DNA of 64,000 nucleotides from CAISCU01 sp051861545 (GCA_051861545.1 JBIMKP010000024.1:6419-70418); one strand, 5' to 3'; positions 42,540 to 51,809 are shown, counted from the stretch's first letter. Translations and numbers: made by a program. Notes: generated from the sequence alone by a model not told the origin.

Positions 42540-43139
42540 CTAAAAAATTTCTATTCCGTCCTTTAATTGCAGGAGTTTTCCTTCCGATTCAAGCTTTTTC
42601 ATTAATCGAGATACTACTTCGCGAGCACTTCCTAAATTATTTGCAATTTCTTTATGAGATATTTTTAAAGGATTTTGACCTGTTAAAGAGCTTCGTTCTT
42701 TCAAAAAATCAAAAATTCTTTGGTCTAAATGTGCAAATATCAATTGATGAATTGTATCAATTAATTCAGAGTATCTTTGGTTATAATGCTCATAAAATTT
42801 ATCGTTTAGTTTAGGAAACTCTGCTAATAATACCTTCAATTGTTCTACAGGTAAAATCCACAGATTTGAATCAACTTCCGTTATGGCATTTATTTTACTT
42901 TTTTGACCTTTTAATGCGGCCGAAAACGACATCACACAACTTTCAACTGGTTGGATATAATACAATAAAAGTTCCTTGTCTTCATGATGAGTAAAAACTT
43001 TCACCAATCCTTTTTCAACAATAGGAATTACATTAACATATTGTCCTAGTTGCAGAATTTCGGTTCCAGCAGGAATCTCTTTATAAATGGAGAGCTCTTT
43101 TATCCTAACAGAAATATGTGGGTCTAAATTTGAAAACAT
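42540..43139 (-). CDS. Crp/Fnr family transcriptional regulator
   Basis: 199 residues. An N-terminal cyclic-nucleotide-binding-like beta-roll (EIPAGTEILQLGQYVNVIPI, then VEKGLVKVFTHHEDKELLLY and ESCVMSFSAAL), a dimerisation helix (FYEHYNQRYSELIDTIHQLI) and a C-terminal winged helix (KISHKEIANNLGSAREVVSR, LMKKLESEGKL). The arginine and glutamate needed for cAMP are not visible, and the Fnr four-Cys cluster is absent, so the signal is probably something else. It stops 90 bases before the DUF2892 start; the operator at 42523-42536 lies in that gap. The 3' end is inside the region flanked by mobile-like elements. Confidence 0.92.
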   Translation of the reverse strand: MFSNLDPHISVRIKELSIYKEIPAGTEILQLGQYVNVIPIVEKGLVKVFTHHEDKELLLYYIQPVESCVMSFSAALKGQKSKINAITEVDSNLWILPVEQLKVLLAEFPKLNDKFYEHYNQRYSELIDTIHQLIFAHLDQRIFDFLKERSSLTGQNPLKISHKEIANNLGSAREVVSRLMKKLESEGKLLQLKDGIEIF

Positions 43140-43169
43140 GCTGAAATATACAAATTCCTTATTTCAAAA

Positions 43170-43346
43170 GCGAATATCCGTTTCTTTACCAGTATAATTT
43201 AATTACTTGATTACCCCCCCAAAACCGGACGCGAACCTTCGGTTCGCGTCCGTTTTTGGGGGGGGAGGGTAATTCATTCTTATTTACTACAATAATGTCA
43301 TCCCTATGGGATTTTAGGAAATTTCATTAAAAAACGGGATTCCATT
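43170..43346 (+). mobile_element. Palindromic MITE-like element, copy B (shortened)
   Basis: The left end GCGAATATCCGTTTCTTTACC-like (43170-43190) and the hairpin are clear: arms 43214-43237 and 43241-43264, one mismatch, loop TTC, with runs of seven C and eight G at the base. A decayed right end (TTAAAAAACGGGATT) is near 43326-43346. Only ~177 bases, so internal arms are deleted. The hairpin core differs from A, C and D but both arms differ together. Confidence 0.6.
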
Positions 43347-43385
43347 TTTAATTCATTTTGCCTTAATTTAAAGTCATAAATCAAT

Positions 43386-43782
43386 ACGATTATCCGCATC
43401 TTTTCCGAAAAGAAATTTAGCGAAACTTTATACCTGATTATTACTCGTTAAAATCAAACTAAACCACAAAAATTCTATTATAGTTGGAGTCATGTTTCTT
43501 ATAGCAAGCTCTTAAAAATCCTGAAGGGATGACATGATTGTAGCAAACAAAATATGATGAAACATCACCCCCAAAACTCTTCCAACGTGGACCAAAGGTC
43601 CGCGTTGGAAGAGTTTTGGGGGAATTCATTTCTAGCATTTTTCTATAAACATGTGATCACCTATCGGGGACTTAAATTTCATAAAACGGAGCAATTTAAT
43701 ATCAAACTGCTTTTAAAAATATTTCTCAAAATATGCATATGATTTATAAAAAATTATTACAGGTAAACATGCGGATAATTGT
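43386..43782 (-). mobile_element. Palindromic MITE-like element, copy C (inverted)
   Basis: 397 bases, in the opposite orientation to A, B and D. Ends ACGATTATCCGCATCTTTTCC-like (43386-43406) and its partner (43762-43782), 18 of 21 matching. Central hairpin arms 43568-43593 and 43597-43622 (26 bp, one T-G position), loop AAA. Its arms align with copy D over about 160 bases on the left arm and with copy A on the right arm (TTGTGGTTTAGTTTGAT). Confidence 0.75.
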
Positions 43783-43878
43783 ATTCAAAAATGAAGAAAG
43801 AAAATAAAAGCAAAAATTTCTTAGCAGGTAAATCTTATTCGACATAGATTTTTATATATTCGCTTTATATCCCTAAGT

Positions 43879-44454
43879 ATGAAACGTAGAACGGTATTAA
43901 AATCATTATTTTTTGGTGGAACAGCAATCATTGGTGGAATAGGGTCATGGAATGCTTACAAAATATTCAAAACTCCTGATTTAGCTTCCTTACAAAATCA
44001 AATTCCTTTATTAAACGCATTGGCTCAAACCATCATTCCTAAGACAGATAGTCCAGGAGCTGGTGATGCGAATGCAGGTATTTATATCGCTAAAATGATT
44101 CAAAAGTGTTATGATAAAAAAACACAAAATAGATTTATTGATGGATTAGTTGCAATTCAACAAAAAGCAAATAGCCGATTTGATTTAGACTTTGAAAACT
44201 GTTCAGAAGAACAAAGAATAGAGTTAATGACAGAGGCAGAATCATCAGGGAAATCATTGCCGGGTAGTGCCGGAAAACTTCAAAAGAAACTTTTGGGAGA
44301 TTCATTTTTTGGGACATTAAAAGAACTTACCTGCGAAGCCTATTGTACCTCAATGGAAGGAATGAACCAAGGACTGGCATATGATTATGTACCAGGTAAA
44401 TTTTTAGGATGTATCACCCTTAATCCAGGACAAAAATCTTGGGCAACTAAATAA
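43879..44454 (+). CDS. Gluconate 2-dehydrogenase subunit 3-like protein
   Basis: 191 residues. The N-terminus MKRRTVLKSLFFGGTAIIGG is a twin-arginine type signal and membrane stretch. The body (LLNALAQTIIPKTDSPGAGD, AGIYIAKMIQKCYDKKTQNR, and near the end CEAYCTSMEGMNQGL) fits PF13618, the small subunit that escorts GMC-type dehydrogenases to the periplasm. The GMC oxidoreductase gene starts 4 bases later, so they form an operon and probably a heterodimer. Confidence 0.87.
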   Translation: MKRRTVLKSLFFGGTAIIGGIGSWNAYKIFKTPDLASLQNQIPLLNALAQTIIPKTDSPGAGDANAGIYIAKMIQKCYDKKTQNRFIDGLVAIQQKANSRFDLDFENCSEEQRIELMTEAESSGKSLPGSAGKLQKKLLGDSFFGTLKELTCEAYCTSMEGMNQGLAYDYVPGKFLGCITLNPGQKSWATK

Positions 44455-44458
44455 ATTT

Positions 44459-46207
44459 ATGAGTATTGATTCTTTAAAAACAGATAGTCTTCAAACAGAT
44501 TCTGTTTATATAAACACTGGTAATGCAAAACAACAACAAAGCTATGATGCAATTGTAATTGGATCGGGTATTAGCGGCGGTTTTGCAGCCAAAGAACTTT
44601 GTGAAAAGGGACTAAAAACTTTAGTGATTGAAAGAGGTCGAAAAGTTGAGCATATTACAGATTATCCAACTGCAATGCTCAATCCTTGGCAATTCGAAAA
44701 TCGTTTAAGAATGACCAATGAAGATATTCAAAAGCAAGCAATTCAAAGTTCTGTTTGTGATGAAAGTAACAAGCATTTTTTTGTAAACGATTTAGAAAAT
44801 CCATATATCCAAGAAAAGCCATTTTCATGGATTAGAGGCTATCAAACAGGTGGCCGATCACTTACTTGGGGTCGTCAATGTTATAGATTAGGTGATTTAG
44901 ATTTTGAAGCAAATGCAAAGGAAGGAATTGGTGTTGATTGGCCGGTGAGATACAAAGATATTGCACCTTGGTATGATTATGCCGAACAGTTTGTTGGTGT
45001 TAGTGGAAAAGCAGAAGGACTAAAACAATTACCAGATGGTATTTTTATGGACCCTATGGAAATGAATTGTATTGAACAACACCTTTCTACAAGTAATCAA
45101 AAACATTTTCCAGATAGAGTTATTACGATTGCCAGGGTAGCTAATTTAACAAAAGGCTTAAAAGGCCGTGGACCTTGTCAATACAGAAACTTATGTGCAA
45201 GAGGTTGTCCGTTTAGTGGATATTTTAGTAGTAACTCTGCTAGCTTACCAGCAGCATTTGCAACTGGAAACTTAAGTTTATTAAATGATGCAATTGTTAA
45301 AGAAGTTTTAATTGATGACAAAACTGGAAAAGCAATTGGCGTTAGAGTTATAGATGCAAATACAAAAGAAGTTACTGAATTTTATGCAAAAATTGTTTTC
45401 ATCAATGCATCAACAATAAACACAACCGCAATTTTACTTCAATCAGTTTCAAACCGCCACGCTAATGGTTTAGGTAATTCAAGCGGAATGGTTGGAAAAA
45501 ACCTGATGGATCATCCATATGGAGGTGGTGCTTATGGAGAGCATGATGATTTTAAAGACAAATATTACCAAGGAAGAAGACCCGCTGGTGTTTACATTCC
45601 AAGATTTCAAAATATTGAAGGTGATAAAATAAGTAGAAACTATAAAAGAGGATTTGGTTACCAAGGTGATGGAGAACGCGCAGAATGGCCTGATAGAATG
45701 AAAATGGAAGGCGGTTTTGGAAAAGATTTCAAAGAGAAATTAACTACACCTGGACCATGGACCTTTTGGATGATGTCTAGAGGAGAATGTTTGCCTTATG
45801 AAACCAATCAGGTTACCTTAGATAAGGAACAAAAAGACCAATGGGGATTACCAATTGTTAGAATAAATTTTGAATTTGGTGAAAATGAAAAAGCCATGGT
45901 AGAAGATCAAAAAAACCATGGAATGGAAATGCTTGAAAAAGCTGGATTTAAAAACATCAGAAGTTTTTATTATAATACTGTTGGAGGAAGAGCTGTACAT
46001 GAAATGGGAACAGCCAGAATGGGGAATGACCCTAAAACTTCAGTTGTAAATGGAAACAATCAATTAAATGATGTTCCTAATGTATATATTACAGATGGTA
46101 GTTTTATGACTTCCAGCTCATGTATCAACCCATCATTAACCTATTTAGCATTTACTGCAAGAGCTTGTGAGCACGCTGTAAATGAATTAAAGAAAGGTAC
46201 ATTTTAA
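44459..46207 (+). CDS. GMC family FAD-dependent oxidoreductase
   Basis: 582 residues. FAD-binding fold DAIVIGSGISGGFAAKELC with GSGISG at residues 35-40, IERG at the end of the fold, GGRSLTWGRQCYRL, a Cys-containing stretch (CQYRNLCARGC), VFINASTINTTAILLQSVS, and the C-terminal GMC signature with catalytic His (RAVHEMGTARMG) and the Asn in CINPSLTYLAFT. With the subunit-3 gene 4 bases upstream it is probably a periplasmic sugar or sugar-acid dehydrogenase; the substrate is unknown. pabB begins on the next base after the stop. Confidence 0.93.
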   Translation: MSIDSLKTDSLQTDSVYINTGNAKQQQSYDAIVIGSGISGGFAAKELCEKGLKTLVIERGRKVEHITDYPTAMLNPWQFENRLRMTNEDIQKQAIQSSVCDESNKHFFVNDLENPYIQEKPFSWIRGYQTGGRSLTWGRQCYRLGDLDFEANAKEGIGVDWPVRYKDIAPWYDYAEQFVGVSGKAEGLKQLPDGIFMDPMEMNCIEQHLSTSNQKHFPDRVITIARVANLTKGLKGRGPCQYRNLCARGCPFSGYFSSNSASLPAAFATGNLSLLNDAIVKEVLIDDKTGKAIGVRVIDANTKEVTEFYAKIVFINASTINTTAILLQSVSNRHANGLGNSSGMVGKNLMDHPYGGGAYGEHDDFKDKYYQGRRPAGVYIPRFQNIEGDKISRNYKRGFGYQGDGERAEWPDRMKMEGGFGKDFKEKLTTPGPWTFWMMSRGECLPYETNQVTLDKEQKDQWGLPIVRINFEFGENEKAMVEDQKNHGMEMLEKAGFKNIRSFYYNTVGGRAVHEMGTARMGNDPKTSVVNGNNQLNDVPNVYITDGSFMTSSSCINPSLTYLAFTARACEHAVNELKKGTF

Positions 46208-47476
46208 ATGAATTTGATAGCAGAAGAATTAGATATACTTAAACAGAAATGTTTGAGTATATCTAAAAACTATTCCTATTGTACCATTTTAGATAATAAT
46301 CATCAGAAAAATGCATTCAACTTACAAAGTTCAGAATACATTTTTGCTGTTGGTTATAAGCAAATTCTAACATTTGATTGTGCTCATGCATTTAGTGAAT
46401 TACAACAATTCTTAGAGGCAAATAAAAATGAATATATCCTTCTCTTTTTGTCTTATGATTTAAAGAACGAAATTGAACATCTCCATTCGGCACACCTTGA
46501 CCCTATTGGATTTCCAGACTTGACTGCAATTGTACCTGAAGATTTTATACGAATAAAAACGAATGGAGAAATTGTTTATTCAAGCTTAGAATTTTGGGAA
46601 GCTATAAATCAAACAGAAATAGAAATTTTTAAAGATAATAGAAGTATAAAAGTTGAAGCAAAAGTTAGCAAGGAAGATTATATTCATACTGTAAAACAAA
46701 TTAGAAATCATATTATAGATGGTGATGTTTATGAGTTGAATTATTGCACCGAATTCTATGCTAAAAACACAGAAATCAATCCTTATAAAACCTATCAAGA
46801 TTTAAACAAATTATCTCCTACTCCATTTTCTGTTTTTGCTAATTTAAATGGGCTATATATGATGGGAGCAAGTCCAGAAAGATTTATCAAAAAAGAAGAC
46901 GAATTCATTTATTCTCAGCCTATCAAAGGCACATCAAAAAGAAGTAATGATAGTAAAATTGATGAACAGAATAAACAATTTTTACTTCAATCTGAAAAAG
47001 AAAAAGCTGAAAATTTAATGATTGTTGATTTGGTCAGAAATGATTTAGCTAAGAGTGCAAAAACCGGCTCTGTAAAAGTGAATGAATTGTATGGAATTTA
47101 TAGTTTCAAACAAGTTCATCAAATGATTTCAACGGTGAGTGCGGAACTAAAAGAAGATATCCATACAGCACAAATAATTAAAAATGCATTTCCAATGGGA
47201 AGTATGACAGGTGCACCAAAAGTAAAAGCAATGGTTTTAATTGATCAATATGAACAAACTAAAAGAGGCTTATATTCTGGAGCAATCGGATATATTGAGC
47301 CCAATGGAAACTTCGACCTCAATGTGGTTATTAGAAGTTTACAATACAATTCAGAAAAAAAGTATCTTAATTTTGAGGTAGGCTCTGCAATTACATTTGA
47401 TTCTAATCCAGAAGAAGAATACGAAGAATGTTTGTTAAAAGCAGAAGCAATGATTAAAGTATTGGAGGGGAAATAA
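46208..47476 (+). CDS. pabB: Aminodeoxychorismate synthase component I (PabB-like)
   Basis: 422 residues of the chorismate-binding family. Motifs: MGASPERFIKKEDEFIYSQP, IKGTSKRS, ENLMIVDLVRNDLAKSAKTG, and FPMGSMTGAPKVKAMVLIDQ followed by GAIGYIEPNGNFDLNVVIRS. Reaction: chorismate plus ammonia to 4-amino-4-deoxychorismate, feeding folate. Anthranilate synthase TrpE is the alternative, but the KGTSKR and GSMTGAPK forms and lack of trp neighbours favour PabB. No amidotransferase or lyase partner is next to it. It begins directly after the GMC stop. Confidence 0.9.
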   Translation: MNLIAEELDILKQKCLSISKNYSYCTILDNNHQKNAFNLQSSEYIFAVGYKQILTFDCAHAFSELQQFLEANKNEYILLFLSYDLKNEIEHLHSAHLDPIGFPDLTAIVPEDFIRIKTNGEIVYSSLEFWEAINQTEIEIFKDNRSIKVEAKVSKEDYIHTVKQIRNHIIDGDVYELNYCTEFYAKNTEINPYKTYQDLNKLSPTPFSVFANLNGLYMMGASPERFIKKEDEFIYSQPIKGTSKRSNDSKIDEQNKQFLLQSEKEKAENLMIVDLVRNDLAKSAKTGSVKVNELYGIYSFKQVHQMISTVSAELKEDIHTAQIIKNAFPMGSMTGAPKVKAMVLIDQYEQTKRGLYSGAIGYIEPNGNFDLNVVIRSLQYNSEKKYLNFEVGSAITFDSNPEEEYEECLLKAEAMIKVLEGK

Positions 47477-47596
47477 AATCAACTTTAGTGATACTTAATA
47501 TTCTCAAGAGCTTTCATTGCCTATATTCAAATTATCTTTTTAAACAAAATTGAAAAATCGTAAATTGTAACAATCAATTGGTAGTTAAAAAACAGA

Positions 47597-48456
47597 ATGA
47601 AAGCAAAATACATCAATCCATTTACCGATTTCGGCTTAAAAAAATATTTGGAGAAGAAGCGAGCAAACCACTTCTGCTCGACTTTTTAAATGCGATTTTG
47701 CCTAATTCAGATAAAATAGTTGAGCTTTCGTTCAAAAACAATGAGCAATTAGGTCAAACAGATTTTGATAGAAAAGCCATTTATGATATTTATTGTGAGA
47801 ATGAAAAAGGAGAAAAATTCATAGTTGAACTTCAAAAAGCTAAACAAAACTATTTTAAGGAACGCACTATATATTATTCCTCTTTTCCCATTGTTAAACA
47901 AGCCGAAAAAGGTGAATGGAACTACAATTTAAAAGCTGTTTATTGTATCGGAATTTTAGATTTTACTTTTAGGGATTATGAAACTGTTCAAGAAAAAAGT
48001 GAGGTTTCACATACCATCAAACTAAAAAACCAAAACGGAAAGGTTTTCTACGAAAAGCTTACTTTTATTTACTTTGAATTGCCTAATTTTAAACTAACTG
48101 ATTTACAGCTAAAAACTAGGTTAGACAAATGGCTTTACTTTATAAAACACTTAGAAGATTTTCAGTCGATTCCTTCAAGTATAGCTGATGATGTTTTTAA
48201 TAGAGCATTTGAAAAAGCTGAGTTAGCTAATTTTGGTCAATCTGAATTAGACAAATATGAAATCAGTTTGAAAGTTTACAGAGATTTAAAAGGGGTTTTA
48301 GATACCGCTTTTGAGGAAGGGAAACGCCATGGAAAATTGGAGGTAATTTGGGAATGGAAACTTGAAATTGCTAAATCAGCTAAATTAATGGGTTTAAGTA
48401 AGGAAGATATTAGCAAACTTACAGGGCTTTCTTTTGAAGAAATTGAAAAGATTTAA
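47597..48456 (+). CDS. PDDEXK_2 / Rpn-family nuclease, frameshifted at an A7 tract
   Basis: The canonical family start MKAKYINPFTDFGLKK is read from ATG 47597; then at seven A (47638-47644) the frame continues as YLEKKRANHFCSTF and stops. Moving back one base in the tract gives IFGEEASKPLLLDFLNAILP and the full protein (PD-(D/E)xK core near YDIYCENEKGEKFIVELQKA, with a Glu-x-Gln). So about 287 residues need a -1 shift. Such A tracts serve programmed frameshifting in mobile elements, but a single-base loss or read error is equally possible. PDDEXK_2 proteins (Rpn, 'transposase' PF12784) promote recombination. Element copy D starts 38 bases after the stop. Confidence 0.82.
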
Positions 48457-48494
48457 GCCAAGGTCAATTTGTTCACAATTGGAAATAAATTAAA

Positions 48495-48867
48495 ACGAAT
48501 ATCCGCATGTTTACCTCCATTAATATTTTACAAATCTGGTGAATGTTTTGAGAAACATTTTCAAAAGTAGTTTGGTGTTAAATTGTTCTTTTTTATGAAA
48601 TTTAAGACCCCGATAGGTGGTCTCATGTTTATAGAAAAATGCTTGAATTGAATTCCCCAAAGCTCTTCCACCGCGGACCTTTGGTCCGCGGTGGAAGAGG
48701 TTTGGAGATGGTTTTCTTTATTATTATTTTCTATAATCATGTCATCCCTTCAGGATTTTTAAGAATTTCAAGAAATACATGCTTCTAATTCTAATTAAAT
48801 CGAGTAATCTTCTGCATTAGAGCTTTTGAAGGCTTGTAAAACATTTAGGTAAAGTAGCGGAATTCGT
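48495..48867 (+). mobile_element. Palindromic MITE-like element, copy D
   Basis: 373 bases. Terminal repeats ACGAATATCCGCATGTTTACC-like (48495-48515) and its inverse (48848-48867). Central hairpin arms 48655-48679 and 48683-48707, loop TTT, two mismatches at the base. The left arm aligns with copy C for about 160 bases, including CCCCGATAGGTGGTCTCATG-like sequence. It fills most of the 430-base gap between the nuclease gene and bshC. Confidence 0.75.
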
Positions 48868-48886
48868 ATAAACAAATAGTAAACCT

Positions 48887-50479
48887 TTAATTCAAAAGTA
48901 TTTCAGGCTGAAATACATCTAAATTTTGGTACAATTCTTCTACCAAAGACTTATCCATTAAACACTCATTCCACATAAGGGTTTCAATTCTTTCTTGTAA
49001 AATACCGGCTGGGTAAATTTCAGCCCTTACTTTCATTAACTTTTGCAAACGTTCATGATGTTTTGAGAGTCGTTTTGCTTTGTATTCTTTATTTAGAGCC
49101 TTTAATTCTGCTCTATCCTTAAGTTTATCCGACAAAATTCTTGCATGTAGTTCATCATTAACTTTTGAACTTAACTCATATAATTCCTGCCAAGTATTTA
49201 AAATCAAGTTAATTTGATTTTCAATTGAAGACTCCCCTATTGTTTCAAAATATTTACTTGACAAATCATCTGGTTTTAGTAAAGCATCTTTGGCTTTTAA
49301 ACCAAATCTGTTCATTCTGTTTTCCAATCCTGGAGGCAAAAACAAATGCATCATTCTTAAAACAACGGCAGGAAATGCTAGTTTGTTGATGTCGAAAATC
49401 GATTTTAATTGAAGCCAATATGCAACTTCAGCAGGACCTCCAATATAAGCCAAATTCGGAAGTAAGGTTTCTTGGTATAATGGGCGAAGATTTACATTCG
49501 GACTAAATCGTTCAGGATGTTTTTCGATTAATTCTTCAATTTCATTCTGTGTAAATGATTGTGATGAATCGGCTAAATTGAAACCTTTCTGAGTTTTCTT
49601 AATTAAAATTCTTTTTCCAGAATCTGTAAAATAGAAGAAGTTAACTTCTCTGGCTCTAATTTGAAGAGAATACTTTTCTGATAAAATTCTATCTGAAACA
49701 ATCTGTGCATTAAAAGAATTTTGCTCTATAATATCAGAAATCAATAAAGACTTCATCTCTGCTTTGAACAATGGATTAGAAGGTTCTATAATTACCAATC
49801 CCCAATCTTCGAATACTTGATGAAAGTACCTTAATGTAGCTTTTGAAAGTGAAAATCCATCCTGATAAGAATCTCTTATAATTTTTAGATGTTTTGTCTT
49901 TTGTGCTGAATTTGGAAGGATTTGCTCTAATTCCGAAATAAGATTTTCAAATCCATTTAAAACTAAATTCCCAACTGGTTCGCTATCATGTTTGGTATTC
50001 CAAACCAAAGTTTCACCATTTACATAGGTGGTTTTTATCTCCTCATAATCATGATCTTCAGATGCTAACCAGAATATCGGAATAATTCTTTTTTGAGGAT
50101 AAGCTTTATTTAATTCCGCAGCTAATTTTAGTGTACTAAGAATTTTATAGGTAGTAAAAAGTGGTCCACCAAATAATACCAATTGATGACCTGTTGTTAC
50201 AGTAAAAGCATTTTCATTGCCTAAATCAAGAATATGCTTTTTAACTAGAGAATTTTCTTTTAGCTTAATTCCAGCATTAGCATATTGATTGAGTAATTCA
50301 TCAACCAACAAGTTCCTTCTATCTACAGGAAAATTTGATTTAGCATTTATGAGTTTTTCATAATTACTTAATTCATGAGAATAAGAATGAAAATCCTTAA
50401 AAAAGGCATCTTTGTTTAAGTAATCCAAAGCTAATGGATTAATTAAAGGTGTTTCGTTTAAATTTACTCTTTCAAGCAT
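48887..50479 (-). CDS. bshC: Bacillithiol biosynthesis cysteine-adding enzyme BshC
   Basis: BshC adds cysteine to glucosaminyl-malate, the last step to bacillithiol. From ATG 50479 the protein has 530 residues and has GHQLVLFGGPLFTTYKILST, PIFWLASEDHDYEEI, ALRYFHQVFEDWGL-like context (TLRYFHQVFEDWGLVIIEPS) and the C-terminal coiled-coil. An in-frame earlier start (50524) overlaps rimO by 44 bases and is unlikely; ATG 50479 follows the rimO stop by one base. bshA and bshB are not here. Confidence 0.93.
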   Translation of the reverse strand: MLERVNLNETPLINPLALDYLNKDAFFKDFHSYSHELSNYEKLINAKSNFPVDRRNLLVDELLNQYANAGIKLKENSLVKKHILDLGNENAFTVTTGHQLVLFGGPLFTTYKILSTLKLAAELNKAYPQKRIIPIFWLASEDHDYEEIKTTYVNGETLVWNTKHDSEPVGNLVLNGFENLISELEQILPNSAQKTKHLKIIRDSYQDGFSLSKATLRYFHQVFEDWGLVIIEPSNPLFKAEMKSLLISDIIEQNSFNAQIVSDRILSEKYSLQIRAREVNFFYFTDSGKRILIKKTQKGFNLADSSQSFTQNEIEELIEKHPERFSPNVNLRPLYQETLLPNLAYIGGPAEVAYWLQLKSIFDINKLAFPAVVLRMMHLFLPPGLENRMNRFGLKAKDALLKPDDLSSKYFETIGESSIENQINLILNTWQELYELSSKVNDELHARILSDKLKDRAELKALNKEYKAKRLSKHHERLQKLMKVRAEIYPAGILQERIETLMWNECLMDKSLVEELYQNLDVFQPEILLN

Positions 50480-50480
50480 T

Positions 50481-51791
50481 TTATTGGATTGATCCGTATA
50501 AATCAAAATCCTCTGCACTATCAATTTTTACCTGAGCAAAATCGCCTACTCTGGCATATTGTTTATCAGCTTTTACTAACACTTCATTATCTACTTCTGG
50601 ACTATCAGCTTCGGTTCTACCAATAAAATAATCACCTTCTTTTCTATCGAATAAAACTTTAAAAGTTTTACCTACTTTTTCTTTATTTATTTCTGAAGAA
50701 ATTCCTTGTTGAATCTCCATTATAATTGCAGCTCTTTCTTCTTTTACTTCCTGAGGAACATCATCAGCCATAGTACCTGAGTGAGTTCCATCTTCATGGC
50801 TATAAGTAAATACACCTAATCTATCGAATCTATTGTCTTCAACAAACCTGCATAAATCATTAAAATCTTGCTCAGTTTCACCAGGGTGACCAACAATTAA
50901 AGTAGTTCTTAATGCTATTCCAGGAACCTTTTCACGAATAGTAGTAACTAAATCCCTTGTTCTTTTTTCTGTGATTCCTCTTCTCATAATTTTGAGCATA
51001 GAATCACTTACATGTTGCAAAGGAATATCGATGTATTTGCAAATATTTTCTCTTTCACGAATTACATCTAAGGCCTCTAAAGGAAATTGAGACGGATAAG
51101 CATAATGTAAGCGAATCCAATCTGCACCTGGAACATCAGAAATCCTTCTTAATAATTCAGGAAGTTTTCTATCACCATATAAATCCAAACCATAAAAGGT
51201 ACTATCCTGCGCTATGATTAATAATTCTTTGGTTCCATTTTTCACTAAGCCTCTAACTTCAGCTTCAATTTGTTCGAAAGGTTTTGACAAATGTTTACCT
51301 CTCATAATTGGAATAGCGCAGAATGAGCAAGGTCTGTCGCAACCCTCAGAAATTTTCAAATAAGCATAATGAGAAGGAGTAGTTAATAAACGTTCTCCAA
51401 TTAGCTCATGTTTATAATCAGCGCCAATTGTTTTTAATAATTGAGGCAAATGAGTTGTCCCAAAATATTGGTCAACTTCTGGAATTTCTTTTTCTAAATC
51501 TGGTTTATAACGCTGAGAAAGACAACCAGTAACATATAACTTATCTATTTCACCAGCTTGTTTAGCTTCGGCCCAACGAATAATTGTATTGATACTTTCT
51601 TCTTTGGCATTATCAATAAATCCACAAGTATTAATAACAACAATATTAGCATCATCATCTTGCGATTCATGTTCAACATCAAAACTATTTGCTTTAAGTT
51701 GACTATATAAAACCTCACTATCTACAATGTTTTTAGAACATCCTAAAGTGATAATATTAACCTTGTCTTTCTTTAATGTTTTAGTTTTCAA
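50481..51791 (-). CDS. rimO: Ribosomal protein S12 methylthiotransferase RimO
   Basis: Radical-SAM enzyme that adds a methylthio group to an aspartate of S12 (rpsL is also in this window). The 436-residue protein has the N-terminal UPF0004 domain with three Cys (LGCSKNIVDSEVL; VVINTCGFIDNAKEESI; VTGCLSQRY), the radical SAM CxxxCxxC (EGCDRPCSFCAIPIMRG), and a C-terminal TRAM domain (VGKTFKVLFDRKEGDYFIGR). Length normal. MiaB is the closest alternative; the shape of the Cys loop and length favour RimO. Confidence 0.94.
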   Translation of the reverse strand: MKTKTLKKDKVNIITLGCSKNIVDSEVLYSQLKANSFDVEHESQDDDANIVVINTCGFIDNAKEESINTIIRWAEAKQAGEIDKLYVTGCLSQRYKPDLEKEIPEVDQYFGTTHLPQLLKTIGADYKHELIGERLLTTPSHYAYLKISEGCDRPCSFCAIPIMRGKHLSKPFEQIEAEVRGLVKNGTKELLIIAQDSTFYGLDLYGDRKLPELLRRISDVPGADWIRLHYAYPSQFPLEALDVIRERENICKYIDIPLQHVSDSMLKIMRRGITEKRTRDLVTTIREKVPGIALRTTLIVGHPGETEQDFNDLCRFVEDNRFDRLGVFTYSHEDGTHSGTMADDVPQEVKEERAAIIMEIQQGISSEINKEKVGKTFKVLFDRKEGDYFIGRTEADSPEVDNEVLVKADKQYARVGDFAQVKIDSAEDFDLYGSIQ

Positions 51792-51809
51792 AATGAATAA
51801 GTTTTAGAC

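Noticed and set aside
43554..43742. 62-codon open frame across the hairpin of element C
   Set aside because: It reads through a palindrome and has no family features; the sequence is repetitive non-coding DNA.
50480..50524. Extended start for bshC overlapping rimO
   Set aside because: The family start fits ATG 50479; the extension only overlaps rimO coding sequence.
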